Source: Ignavibacteriae bacterium HGW-Ignavibacteriae-1 (GTDB taxonomy: Bacteria > Bacteroidota > Ignavibacteria > Kapaibacteriales > UBA2268). From it: a stretch of DNA of 64,000 nucleotides. Location: contig PGYU01000006.1 in assembly GCA_002839825.1 (NCBI GenBank), forward strand, positions 124,001-188,000. The letters are read 5' to 3'. Positions 39,210-51,000 of the stretch are shown here, in pieces. The stretch's first letter is position 1. Each line of letters starts with the position of its first letter. A program made the position numbers and the translations under genes. The notes beneath the pieces are model-generated. The model worked only from the letters and a program-made list of their open reading frames with translations. It searched no databases and was not told the origin of the DNA.

Positions 39210-39671
39210 ATGAATCCTGTATGTAACTTAATAACTGACGAAGAAAGAAAAATAATCTCAAATTTGAAAAGTAACAGTAAACTAAATTTTGATAAAGCTA
39301 TTGCACACGAATTTTTGGAAAGAAAAGGTAAACATTTAGAATTAATCGAAGATGATGTTGACCTTAATGCAATGCTTATCAAAAAGCCCGAATACTCCTT
39401 TCTAATAAAGGTCAAAGGCGATTCGATGATTAATTGCGGTATTGATAATTCGGATACTTTATTGGTAGATTGCTCAATCGAACCCAAACACGGTGACATT
39501 GTAGTGGCATCTATTAATGGTAAGATATTAGTGAAAAAGCTGAATTTTTCTTATCGCGAAACGATGTTACTTTCCGAAAATGAAAATTATATGCCCATTA
39601 AAGTACGCTCCGGCGACAAGTTCGAGATTTGGGGTGTCGCTATTATGGTTATTAAGGATAGAACCTTATAA
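39210..39671 (+). CDS. UmuD/LexA-like S24 family protein without DNA-binding domain
   Basis: DLNAMLIKKPEYSFLIKVKGDSMINCGIDNSDTLLVDCSIEPKHGDIVVASINGKILVKKL: Ser (GDSM) and Lys (VKKL) dyad context of UmuD. Confidence 0.85.
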   Translation: MNPVCNLITDEERKIISNLKSNSKLNFDKAIAHEFLERKGKHLELIEDDVDLNAMLIKKPEYSFLIKVKGDSMINCGIDNSDTLLVDCSIEPKHGDIVVASINGKILVKKLNFSYRETMLLSENENYMPIKVRSGDKFEIWGVAIMVIKDRTL

Positions 39672-39702
39672 AAAAAATATGACGAGGAAACGCCCCGTTT
39701 GA

Positions 39703-39740
39703 GAAACCTGTCCATCCCCCCGGGCAGGTTTCCTTTTTTT
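39703..39740 (+). terminator. Intrinsic terminator after the S24 gene
   Basis: GAAACCTGTCC-atcccccc-GGGCAGGTTTC followed by T7. Confidence 0.8.
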
Positions 39741-39775
39741 AATACATATCAATCAGCTTCGTCAATGCTTTTAAT

Positions 39776-40681
39776 ATGGAACAGAAAAATCAAGACTACA
39801 GAAAATTTCTCATACCTGCTAATGTAGCGGGCATTCAAAATCTCGAATTAGTTGCTCGGCTCGTGGTCGAAGGATTCATTACCGGATTGCACCGCTCGCC
39901 CTATCACGGGTTTAGCGTTGAATTTGCCGAACATAGGCAATACCGCCACGGTGATGAAACTAAGAATATTGATTGGAAGGTGTATGCTAGAACAAACAAA
40001 TATTATGTGAAGCAATACGAAGAAGAAACCAATCTTCGTGCAGTGCTTGCAGTGGATTCGAGCGCTTCTATGGGCTACGCTTCCAAAGGTATGATTTCCA
40101 AATTCGATTATGCGATATTTTTGACTGCCGCTCTAAGTATGTTGATGCTGAGGCAACGCGACGCAGTAGGTCTGGCTATGTATGATACCGAAATCCGAAA
40201 ATATTTGCCACCGAATTCGAAACAATCTTATGCGACTGAAATCTTGAAAACATTAGCAGCATATAGCCCGACAAATAATACAGGAACTGCAAACGCATTA
40301 GATTCATTAGCCGAACGAATCAAACGTCGCGGATTGGTAATAATCATGAGCGATTTTTTCGACGAAAAAGAATCGGTTTTGAAAGCTCTGAAACATTTCC
40401 GTCACCGAAATCACGAAGTGCTTGCTTTCCATTTGCTCGACCCTCGTGAAATTGACTTCAAACTTGGTACAGGCGCTACTTTCCGCGATATGGAAACAGG
40501 TGAAGAACTCATCACTCAACCACATCAAATTCGTGGGGCATATTCCGATGCTGTCAAAGGTTTCATCAAGGACATAAAAAAAGAATGTTTCAACCATAAT
40601 ATAGATTATACCATGATTGAAACATCAACTCCCTTCGACAAGGCATTAAGAGATTATATTACAAAGCGTCGAAAAGTATAA
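39776..40681 (+). CDS. DUF58 domain protein (vWA-like)
   Basis: GLHRSPYHGFSVEFAEHRQYRHGDETKNIDWKVYARTNKYYVKQYEEETNLRAVLAVDSSASM. Confidence 0.93.
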   Translation: MEQKNQDYRKFLIPANVAGIQNLELVARLVVEGFITGLHRSPYHGFSVEFAEHRQYRHGDETKNIDWKVYARTNKYYVKQYEEETNLRAVLAVDSSASMGYASKGMISKFDYAIFLTAALSMLMLRQRDAVGLAMYDTEIRKYLPPNSKQSYATEILKTLAAYSPTNNTGTANALDSLAERIKRRGLVIIMSDFFDEKESVLKALKHFRHRNHEVLAFHLLDPREIDFKLGTGATFRDMETGEELITQPHQIRGAYSDAVKGFIKDIKKECFNHNIDYTMIETSTPFDKALRDYITKRRKV

Positions 40682-40685
40682 TTAA

Positions 40686-41705
40686 TTACTTATACCCGAC
40701 CATTAGGCTCGATTCGAACTCTGTATCAATTTTGACTACATCTCTGAACCACGACTCTTTTAGTATTATCCACAAATCTGTTTCGGTGTAAACGCCACCG
40801 CGAAGTGTATTGACAAGCAAGTTTATTGATGAGAGTGCGAATTTCAAGGGATGGGTTCTGTCATCATCAATAATCATTTCGTGAATGACTATTTGTCCGC
40901 CGTGATTTAGAGCATCGAAACATCTTTGCAACAGCTTTACGTTATCCCAAATCGAATATAAATTCACTACATTCGAAATAAAAATCAAATCATAGCCACT
41001 TCCTAAGTCATCTTCGTTGAAATCTCCCGACATCGGGAATATCTTATCTTGCAAATCCTCATCAATTATCATCCGCATTGTAAATCTGATTACTTCGGGA
41101 TAATCAATAACATGTACTTTAATATTTGGGTTTAGTTCGATAAAACTCTTGGCATAAGCTCCCTTGCCACCGCCGATATCCAGAACTTTCTTGACATTTT
41201 TGAGATTTAAATGCGACAAAATTTCAGGAGATTCCATCGTTGCCCTCCAATCGGTAGAATTAGCAAAGCTTTCTACCCATTTCTCGTCCTTCTCTTGGAG
41301 ATTTTTATAGTTAACAGGTTGACCGGACCGAATCACTTGGATTAAGTCGCTCCACGAATCCCACAGTCCGGCAATGTGCTCCAAATTGCCAAGGTAAGCA
41401 GGGCTTCCGTGGACTAAATGTGTCATTGAATCTTCGGTATTTTTGTAGTGCAAATCATTGAATACGAGCAGTTCCATTCCACATAGCGCATTCAATAATC
41501 GCTCAGTTGCCCGAAAATCAGTGTTTATAATTCGAGCGATTTCTTCGGCTGATAGTTCTTCATCACCGATAATACTAAACACATCAAGTTCGCAGGCTGT
41601 CAGTAATACTTTACTCTTTTGAAATGCAAGTGCTGTATCAAGGATGAACTCAAGTCCACTCCCTTTGTGCTTCGGATAATTTTTCTTAACCATATAAACT
41701 CCCAT
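40686..41705 (-). CDS. SAM-dependent O-methyltransferase-type protein (dimerisation winged helix plus methyltransferase domain)
   Basis: FSIIGDEELSAEEIARIINTDFRATERLLNALCGMELL; VLDIGGGKGAYAKSFIELNPNIKVHVIDYPEVI. Confidence 0.82.
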   Translation of the reverse strand: MGVYMVKKNYPKHKGSGLEFILDTALAFQKSKVLLTACELDVFSIIGDEELSAEEIARIINTDFRATERLLNALCGMELLVFNDLHYKNTEDSMTHLVHGSPAYLGNLEHIAGLWDSWSDLIQVIRSGQPVNYKNLQEKDEKWVESFANSTDWRATMESPEILSHLNLKNVKKVLDIGGGKGAYAKSFIELNPNIKVHVIDYPEVIRFTMRMIIDEDLQDKIFPMSGDFNEDDLGSGYDLIFISNVVNLYSIWDNVKLLQRCFDALNHGGQIVIHEMIIDDDRTHPLKFALSSINLLVNTLRGGVYTETDLWIILKESWFRDVVKIDTEFESSLMVGYK

Positions 41706-41903
41706 TTATGATATTTTAATTTCTTTTATCATGCTTGCATAATTCTATTATGTGAAATTACAAAAGTTATTTATTAATGCCAAACATTCGTAAAATTATT
41801 TTTTATTCATACAATTAACAATTAATTAACAGAGGTTTGCATCATTTTTAGTAAATTTGTAGATAATATTTTCACAATTTTACGAATAATATCGGAGAAA
41901 TCC

Positions 41904-44714
41904 ATGTCAAAATCTAAGAAAAGCGATTCTAAAAATTCCAAAAAAAGCAAATCTCACCAGTATGTGTATTATTTCGGGGGTGACCAAGCCGATGGCACTG
42001 CTGAAATGAAGGGCTTGCTCGGTGGCAAAGGTGCTAACCTTGCCGAAATGGTAAATATCGGTTTGCCTGTTCCTCCCGGATTTACAATCACTACAGAAGT
42101 TTGTACTTACTTTTACAAGAACAAACATTCCTATCCTAAGGAATTAACTAAACAAGTTGATAAAGCAATTGCAAAAATGGAAAAGGAAATGGGTGCCAAA
42201 TTTGGTGATGCCAAAAATCCTTTGTTGCTTTCGGTTCGTTCGGGAGCTCGCGCTTCAATGCCCGGAATGATGGATACAGTTCTCAATCTCGGGCTTAACG
42301 ACACAACTATCATCGGTTTGATTGAAAAATCAGGCAATGCACGCTTTGCTTATGATTCATACCGCAGATTCGTTTCCATGTACGGAGACGTTGTAATGGG
42401 CTTGAAACCACAAGGCAAAGATGCTATTGACCCATTTGAAGAAATTCTCGAAGCTAAAAAACACGCCAAAGGTATCAAACTCGATATTGAATTCACTGCA
42501 GAAGATTTGAAAGACTTAGTTGCTGAATTTAAAGCTGCAATCAAAAATATTACAGGTCAAGAATTCCCCGAAGACCCGATGGAACAACTTTGGGGTTCGG
42601 TTGGTGCTGTATTTAGTTCTTGGATGAACGATAGAGCTATCGTTTATCGCAAATTGAACAACATCCCCGAAGAATGGGGCACAGCCGTAAATATCCAAGG
42701 AATGGTATTCGGTAATCTTGGCGAAACTTCCGGTACAGGCGTAGCTTTCACTCGTGATGCTGCTTCCGGCGAAGACATTTTCTACGGAGAATTTTTGATG
42801 AATGCCCAAGGCGAAGACGTCGTTGCAGGCACAAGAACTCCAAACCCGATTATCGAACTCGAAGCGATTGACCCCAAATCATACCATAAATTATTAGCTA
42901 TCCGCAAAAAACTCGAAAAGCATTACAGAGACATGCTCGATATCGAATTTACAATTCAAGATGGTCGTCTGTATATGCTCCAATGCCGTGTAGGCAAGCG
43001 TACTGCTATGGCTGCAATGAGAATTGCCGTCGAAATGGTGAAATCCAAACTTATCAAACCCGAAGAAGCTTTGATGAGAATTGACCCTGACCAATTGAAC
43101 CAATTATTGCGTCCTGTGTTTGATTTGCAACATAAAAAAACTGCACTTGACAAAGGTGATTTATTGGCAGTTGGTTTGAATGCAGGTCCCGGTGCCGCCG
43201 CCGGTAAAGTGGTTTTCAATGCTGAAGATGCAGTTGAATGGAAAGCTAAAGGCGAAAACATTATCTTGGTTCGTATCGAAACTTCGCCTGAAGACATCGC
43301 CGGTATGAATGCCGCAGAAGGTATTTTGACTGCACGCGGTGGTATGACTTCTCATGCTGCGCTCGTAGCTCGCCAAATGGGTAAAGTTTGCGTTGCCGGT
43401 TGCGGTTCACTTTTGGTGGATTACAAAGCTCGTAAATTTACTGTCGAAGGAAAATCTTTCACAGTGAAAGAAGGCGATTATATTTCAATTGATGGTTCAA
43501 CAGGCGAAGTCATTCTTGGCAATATCCCTACAAAACCGAGTGAAGTAGTCGAAGTTCTTATCGCGAAAACTCTTGATGCAAAAGACGCTCCAACATTCCA
43601 AATTTACAAGCAAATCATGGATTGGGCTGATAAATTCCGCAAAATGAACGTCCGTACTAACGCTGACCAACCTGACCAAAGTGAAAATGCTATTGCATTT
43701 GGTGCAGAAGGTATCGGATTGTGCCGTACTGAGCATATGTTCTTTGGCGAAGGTAAAATCCAACCTATGCGCGAAATGATTCTTGCTGATAGTGTCGAAA
43801 ATCGCAAAAAAGCTTTAGCAAAATTATTGCCTCTCCAACGCGAAGATTTCGAAGGTATTTTCCGAGTAATGGACGGAAAACCTGTGACCATTAGAACTAT
43901 TGACCCACCACTTCACGAATTTTTGCCTCATGATGATGCCGGACAAAAAGAAGTCGCAAAAGAACTCGGGATTTCGGCAAAAGCTGTCAAAGAACGCGTT
44001 GACGCATTGCACGAATTCAATCCTATGCTTGGTTTCCGCGGATGTCGTCTGGGCTTTATTTTCCCGGAAATCACAGAAATGCAAGCTCGCGCAATTTTCG
44101 AAGCTACAGTAAACGTTGCAAAAGAAGGCAAAAAAGTATTGCCCGAAGTGATGATTCCATTAGTTGGACATGTCAAGGAATTAGCTCATCAAGAGCAAGT
44201 TGTTCGCCGTGTGGCTAGCGAAGTGATGAATGAAACAGGTGTGAAATTTGATTACCTCGTCGGCACAATGATTGAAATCCCACGCGGAGCAATCACTGCT
44301 GCAGAAATCGCCGAAGTTGCCGAATTCTTCTCGTTTGGAACAAATGATTTGACTCAAACTACTCTTGGCTTGAGCCGTGATGACGCAGGTAAATTCTTAC
44401 CTGATTATGTTGCTCGCGAAGTCTATAATGTTGACCCATTTGTTTCGATTGACCGCTCAGGCGTTGGTTTCTTGGTCAAACATGCTGTAAACGAAGGTAG
44501 AAGTGTCAAACCGAAAATCAAACTCGGAATTTGCGGCGAACATGGTGGCGACCCGGCTTCTGTAGAATTCTGCCACTTTGCAGGTCTAAACTATGTGTCA
44601 TGCTCGCCTTATAGAGTGCCTATCGCACGTCTTGCAGCGGCTCGCGCTACTATCAGAGAAAAACTTCAAGCAAAAACTGACAAAAAAGGCAAGAAGAAAG
44701 CCAAAAAGAAATAA
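41904..44714 (+). CDS. ppdK: Pyruvate, phosphate dikinase
   Basis: 936 aa; [48 protein letters not shown] (phosphohistidine), [58 protein letters not shown]. Confidence 0.97.
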   Translation: MSKSKKSDSKNSKKSKSHQYVYYFGGDQADGTAEMKGLLGGKGANLAEMVNIGLPVPPGFTITTEVCTYFYKNKHSYPKELTKQVDKAIAKMEKEMGAKFGDAKNPLLLSVRSGARASMPGMMDTVLNLGLNDTTIIGLIEKSGNARFAYDSYRRFVSMYGDVVMGLKPQGKDAIDPFEEILEAKKHAKGIKLDIEFTAEDLKDLVAEFKAAIKNITGQEFPEDPMEQLWGSVGAVFSSWMNDRAIVYRKLNNIPEEWGTAVNIQGMVFGNLGETSGTGVAFTRDAASGEDIFYGEFLMNAQGEDVVAGTRTPNPIIELEAIDPKSYHKLLAIRKKLEKHYRDMLDIEFTIQDGRLYMLQCRVGKRTAMAAMRIAVEMVKSKLIKPEEALMRIDPDQLNQLLRPVFDLQHKKTALDKGDLLAVGLNAGPGAAAGKVVFNAEDAVEWKAKGENIILVRIETSPEDIAGMNAAEGILTARGGMTSHAALVARQMGKVCVAGCGSLLVDYKARKFTVEGKSFTVKEGDYISIDGSTGEVILGNIPTKPSEVVEVLIAKTLDAKDAPTFQIYKQIMDWADKFRKMNVRTNADQPDQSENAIAFGAEGIGLCRTEHMFFGEGKIQPMREMILADSVENRKKALAKLLPLQREDFEGIFRVMDGKPVTIRTIDPPLHEFLPHDDAGQKEVAKELGISAKAVKERVDALHEFNPMLGFRGCRLGFIFPEITEMQARAIFEATVNVAKEGKKVLPEVMIPLVGHVKELAHQEQVVRRVASEVMNETGVKFDYLVGTMIEIPRGAITAAEIAEVAEFFSFGTNDLTQTTLGLSRDDAGKFLPDYVAREVYNVDPFVSIDRSGVGFLVKHAVNEGRSVKPKIKLGICGEHGGDPASVEFCHFAGLNYVSCSPYRVPIARLAAARATIREKLQAKTDKKGKKKAKKK

Positions 44715-44735
44715 ATATATTAAAATATTTAAATT

Positions 44736-44774
44736 AAACTCACTCGTGAATATGAATCACGAGTGAGTTTTTTT
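44736..44774 (+). terminator. Intrinsic terminator of ppdK
   Basis: AAACTCACTCGTGA-atatgaa-TCACGAGTGAGTTT followed by T run; 14-bp perfect stem. Confidence 0.9.
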
Positions 44775-44930
44775 TCATAATAACTTAACTCTCATTTAAC
44801 AAATCTAGAAATATGCCTTTAATTGATGCTTTTTTTAAAACAAATTACGAATTTGCTTTTTTATTTATGCCAAAAAGCATATCTTAGCAAATCTTTTTTT
44901 TTGTTATTTTAAAACTAAGCTCTATTTGGT

Positions 44931-44945
44931 AATGCACAGTGCATT
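44931..44945. promoter_or_regulatory. Candidate operator palindrome upstream of the giant secreted protein gene
   Basis: AATGCAC-A-GTGCATT perfect odd palindrome, about 73 bp upstream of the ATG. Confidence 0.3.
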
Positions 44946-45018
44946 ATTTTTCCTTGTTGGACTAAGAATTTCTTTAATAATATAGATTGTATGTAAAATT
45001 AATTATTCGAGGTTTATT

Positions 45019-48000
45019 ATGAAAAAAATCTTTACAAGATTTTTGATTTTCCTTTTCGCATTTACAATATATGTCCAGCAAGCTGAAGCAAAAGTTGAAA
45101 TCGGCACTGCCGAATACACAACATTATCTGCCGCTTTTACAGCCATTAATAATGGTACTCATACAGGCAATATTGTTGCTAAAATCACCGGTGATATTTC
45201 AGAATCTGCTAGGGCGATATTGAATGCATCCGGTCAAGGAAGTGCTGATTATAATTCAGTTGTGATTTATCCGACCGGCAATTATAAGATTTCCGGTAAT
45301 CAAGCTACTGCACTTATCGAATTACGTGGTGCTGATGACGTTACTTTCGATGGTCGCCAGAATCAATCAGGAACAACAAATAGCTTAACAATCGAAAACA
45401 TTTCTACTTCCTCAAGTACCACTGTTATATGGTTAGATAGTAATACTGCCGGGGGTGGCGGTGCATCGAATAATACTATCCGAAACATTAATATTGTCGG
45501 TGGTTCACTGACTACTTCATACGGCATAGTAACCGGTTCTAGCTCATCATTGACAACCGCGGGTGCAGGCAATGACAATAATACGATTGCATACTGCACA
45601 TTCAAAAAACTCTACTATGGCATAAGATCATATGGCTTGTCAACCGGCAGATCCAAAAACTTAAAGATTTACGGGAATCAAATGGGTTCATCTGACCCAT
45701 CAGAAACTGTAGCTACGTACGGTATGTATATTTATTATACAGATGGTGCTGAAATTTACGATAATACTTTAGATAAACTAACTAGCACCAGTACAGTTTA
45801 TGGTCTTTACTTCTACTATGGCAATGAATCAAAAATTTACAACAATACATTTTCCAATTTCAAATCAGGGTCATCAATGTACGTATTCTATATGTTACAA
45901 AGCCCTTACACAGAATTCTATGGTAATAAAGTTGAAAATATGAATTCAGGTGGACTAATTTATAATTGTTATCTCAGCACCGGTAATTATTCTAAATTTT
46001 ACGATAATTCCATCAAGAATATAGTAGCGAACGGTTCAATGTATGGATACTATTGCTCCTCCAACCAATACGGAGAGGTCTATAACAATCAAATTGACAA
46101 TATTACAACAACCGGCTTAGCCTACTTATATTATAACACAAGTTGTCCTTATATGATTATTGAAGACAATAGGGCTACTAATGTTTACAATGCAAGTACA
46201 ATGTACGGAGTTTATTTAAGTTCGGGTACTGAAGGAGTTGTACAAAGAAATTATTTTGATAATTTAATGAATTCAAGTGGCACTTCTTATGGTCTTTATC
46301 TAAGTAGTTGCAGCAAGGCAAAAGTGCTTAATAATCGCATAGGCAATCAAACGGCAACAACTTATTCTTATGGGATTTATTTTACGACCGTTGCTGATGC
46401 CGAAGTTTTTAATAATGAAATTTTCGGTCTTACTGCAAATGGTTCAAGTACCACAGGAGCATGGGGAATATTTATTGCGGGTACATCAAGTAATACCAAA
46501 ATCATCAATAACACAATTGCAAATATTCGAACAACCCAATGGAGTACAACCGGTACAACTACAAACCCATTTGGAATAGCTATTTCAGGTGGTACCGGAT
46601 ACAAAATTTGGCATAATAGTGTTCAACTTACCGGCAAACAAGTCGAAATTGGCACGACAGGCACACTTTCGGCTTGCTTAATGCTATCATCTACATCAGT
46701 CAACACAATTGATTTAAGAAATAATCTGTTTTCCAACACTCTCGAAGGATTGTCCGGTTCGCGCTCATTCTGTGTTTACCTTTCAAGTTCAAGTAATTTG
46801 AGCAACTCTACATTGGATTACAATAACTATTATGCAGGTGGTACATATGGCATGATCGGGTACTTAAATTCCGATATTTCAAATTTATCAGGATGGCAAT
46901 CAGCTACTTCTCGTGAATCTAACTCATCAAATTATTTCACAGAGTTTAACTCAATTAATAATAACTCACCGGTTCCCGGTTCAGAAGTAATTGGTCAAGG
47001 TACCGGAATAAGTGAAGTTGTATATGATATTACAGGAGTACAACGTTCGGCTACCAATCCGACTCCCGGCGCATACGAAAAAGCCGCCGACCTTTTGGGT
47101 CCGGAAATTGTATTTGAAAAGCTTGCTCCAACAACAAGTACAGACAACAGAGTACTTGTAGCAACTATTACTGATTATACTGCAGTCAACAAAACGTCTT
47201 CTGCACCAAGGCTATATTACAGAGCTATCAAAAATACTAATGCCTGGGTGGGCAATAGTTCATCTCAAGACGGATGGAAATACGCAACTGCTACAATAAA
47301 TGGTGATGAATATTCATTTACCTTGGATTACAACAAAATTTATGATGGTATAGAGATTGGTGATGTTTACGAATACTTTATTGTTGCCCAAGATATTGCA
47401 CCGACTGGAAACATTGGTGTATCTAAGGGCTTTTTCTCGGTCAATCCTACTTCTACAAGTCTAACAGCCGAAAACTTCCCATTCTATGACCCTGATAACT
47501 TCAAGGTAGCAGAAGCAATCGAAGGAGAAATTACAGTAGGTAGCGGTTCCGGTAAAGATTATGCTACTCTAACCGATGCCGGTGGAGTATTCGAGTATTT
47601 AAATAGCGGTATTTTGACAGGCGATGTAGAAGTCATCATCTCTACCGATATTCCTGAGTCAGGAACTATTGCACTCGGGAAATTATTATACGAAGGAGCC
47701 GAATATTATAACGTCACATTCAAACCAAGTGAAGCTAAAGTAAAAAGACTTTCGGGCGCTCTTGCAAGTGGGTCTATAATTTCGTTAGTCGGTGCAAGTT
47801 ATGTAACTTTCGACGGAAGTTATGACGGAGAAGGTCGTTATCTCGAAATTACCAACCAACAGACTTCCGGATATAATGCTGCGATTGCTATAGGTAGTGG
47901 TGGTGCTATGTTAGATGGAGGTAAATTCGTTACAATTCAAAATTGTGTAATCTTCAACAACTATATTTTGAGCACATCCGGCTCATTCGGCATAATAGTG

Positions 48001-51000
48001 ACAGATGGAGCAATAACAACGAGTGCTTCAAGCCCTGGTGTGAATAATTTAACTATACGTAATAATGAAATATACAAATCTTCATACGGAATTGTTGCTG
48101 CCGGTTCCTCATCAAGTTCGTTACAAAATCTGTTGATTGAAAACAATGAAATAGGTTCAACAACTACCGGTAGTGAGATTTCCGTCAAAGGTCTAGATAT
48201 AACTTATACTGATAATGTTGTAATTCGTGGGAATAAAATATTTAATTTTACTACTGCTTACAGTACCACACGTACCGGAATTGAAATAACCGGTTCGACA
48301 TCAACTAACGCCCTTATCGAAAATAATATAATTTATGGAATGAAGCAAACTGCATCAAGCACAGTTGGTTGTTACGGTATTAACATCTTAGGTGGAACGG
48401 GTCATAGTATTGTTAATAATTATATATCTGATATCACAACAAGCCGAATGAGTTCAACCTCTACCACAGGAAATCCGTTCGGTATTCGTGTTGGTTCAGG
48501 CTCCGGTCACAAGATTTGGCACAATACAATTATTATGAAGGGTAGTCAAGCAGCAGCAGGTACTACTCCATCACTCACAGCGAATATTATATTTTCATCT
48601 TCATATTTGAATAACGATGTAAGAGGAAATATACTTCACAACTCAATTTCGGGTGTTAACGGTACAAGCTCGTTTAATATATTTTTGTATAGCACAAGTA
48701 ACCTTACAAACGTATTGAGCATACTTGATCATAATAATTATACAATCGGCGGTGACCATGGTAAGTATGGCGGATACGGCACTTCATATCCTTTCTCAAA
48801 TGTTGCTACAACTTTGACAGCATGGAAAAATATGACCGGAAAAGATGTAAACTCATTCTCCGTTACAACATATCATATTGGTGATACAGATATGCACTTA
48901 AATAGCAGTAGTGTTGGTAACACCAACCTTATGATTCCAAGAATGGATGATGTTCTATATGATTCCGATGGTGAGCTTCGCAAAGGTTCGACCTATGTTG
49001 GCGCTGACGAGGTTATCGCTTATTTGAACATGACAGAGGACAACACTCTAACTCCTGAATACAATGTGTATTGTGTAAATGATCCGCTCACAATGACATT
49101 TGATTTCGATTTGGAATTTGGAGATAAGATAACTAGAGATGGCTTATCAAGTGTTGATATTGTTTGGTTTAAAAATAATTATGGTATAACTGATGCAAAA
49201 TCTAAGAAATTGGAATTTGAGTCACTTGAAATGTCAGATTCTGCAACATATTATGCCAGAGCGAAGTTTATGGATGTTGAATTGATAACTAAATCACATC
49301 ATGTCATTGTTGAAACTCCTATAGCATTTGATTTGCAACCCAAAGATGAAGATGTCTGTTCTACAGATCCACAATTGCTAATCCAAACCCTTCCAACGGG
49401 CAATATTTACGGTTATCAATGGGAATTTAGAAAGCTGGGAACAAGCACCTATATCCCAATGCCGGGTGAAACAAGTCCTGAAGTACAACTTGATTTGAAT
49501 GATCCTGAATCAGCTATCGGTCATTACAGATTGGAAGTTACGGGACCCGGAAATTGCGGACCAGAAATAGTATATTCTGATGTAAGTTTTGTAAATATTT
49601 CTGACCCACTCGAAAATGCTCAATTGGAGTACGAAGGCGATTTGACTTACATTTGCAAAGATGAAAGTATTGCAATTCATGCAACCGGTGATGGTACAAT
49701 TTTCGGTTACCAATGGCAAAAGAGTACAGGAACAGGATTTATTGACCTTAGTCTTTCCGAATATCCAACTGCCAATACTCATACACTTGTGATGACTAAT
49801 ATGAAGCCGGACGAATCAGCCGATTATCGTTGTATGATTTTAGGTAGCACTACTTGTGGTACACCACTTGTTCCGACTCCTTCTACTGCAGTCAAAGTAT
49901 GGGATTTCTTCGCAATTGAAGAGCATCCGGAAAGTCAGGTTGTTTGTGCAGGCGAAGAAGTTACACTCAAAGTATTTGCCGAAGGAACAATTTATGGATT
50001 CCAATGGTTAAGAAATGGGGTTGAAATTAGTACTGAAGAAAACTTTTATGCTGACAAACGTGTTTTGATACTACCGAATGTTGAATATGACAATTCCGGT
50101 ATTTACCAATGTCTTTTGACTGTAGAAGATTGCGCCGGTAAAAAAACCGTGATTTCAAATCCTGCTGCAGTTTATGTAGCAACTCCAACGGAATTTACTA
50201 GAAAGCCTACCACGCAATCTGTTATGCTTGGCAATTCAATTAATTGGGTAGTCAGATCTCACTTAAACGGTGCTCCACCTGAATTCGAACCTAAAGTTCA
50301 GTGGTTCAGAGGAAGTCAACAATTATTAGAATCGCCAAGATTCATTGGTACAAAATCTAACAGTCTGATAATAGATAATATCCAAGATTCAGACTACGGT
50401 GATGATTATTGGGTAGTAGTTTATGGTTTGTGTGGAAATGATACAGTTCGTAACTTTGGATTACTCAAATCTGAATTCAGCATAACTGCTCAACCTACCG
50501 GTGCTTCAGTTTGTCAAGGTGAATTTGTTAGCTTTAGTGTCTCGGCATCATCCTCGACAGGTGAACCAATTTCGTACAGATGGTACAAAGACGGTGTTGC
50601 ATTGCTCGACAATGCAGATTACGTGGGTTCGCATACAAACACATTGACAATAAACAATTCAAGAGCTGAACTCAATGGTGATTACTATTGCGAAGTTAAA
50701 GTCCCATCTTCACAATTTGGACTATACTCTTATACAGCTATATTAGAAGTCACTGACTTACCTGCTATAACTAAAGATTTGGAACTGATAGTTAATTTAG
50801 AAGTTGGTGACAATTTGATACTCGAAGTTGAAACTACAGGTACCGACCTGATTTACCAATGGTATTTCGATACAGAAGCAATCCCAAGTGCAAACGAAGC
50901 ATCTTATTCGATTGAATCAGTAGATGAATCTAATTCAGGTAATTACTATGTAGTGATATTGAATGCTTGCGGTGAGGTTACTTCCGAAATATCAGTAGTT

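Noticed and set aside
43604-44176. Several antisense ORFs within ppdK (and similar ORFs across lon, metK, dnaX)
   Set aside because: Antisense shadows of strongly supported conserved genes.
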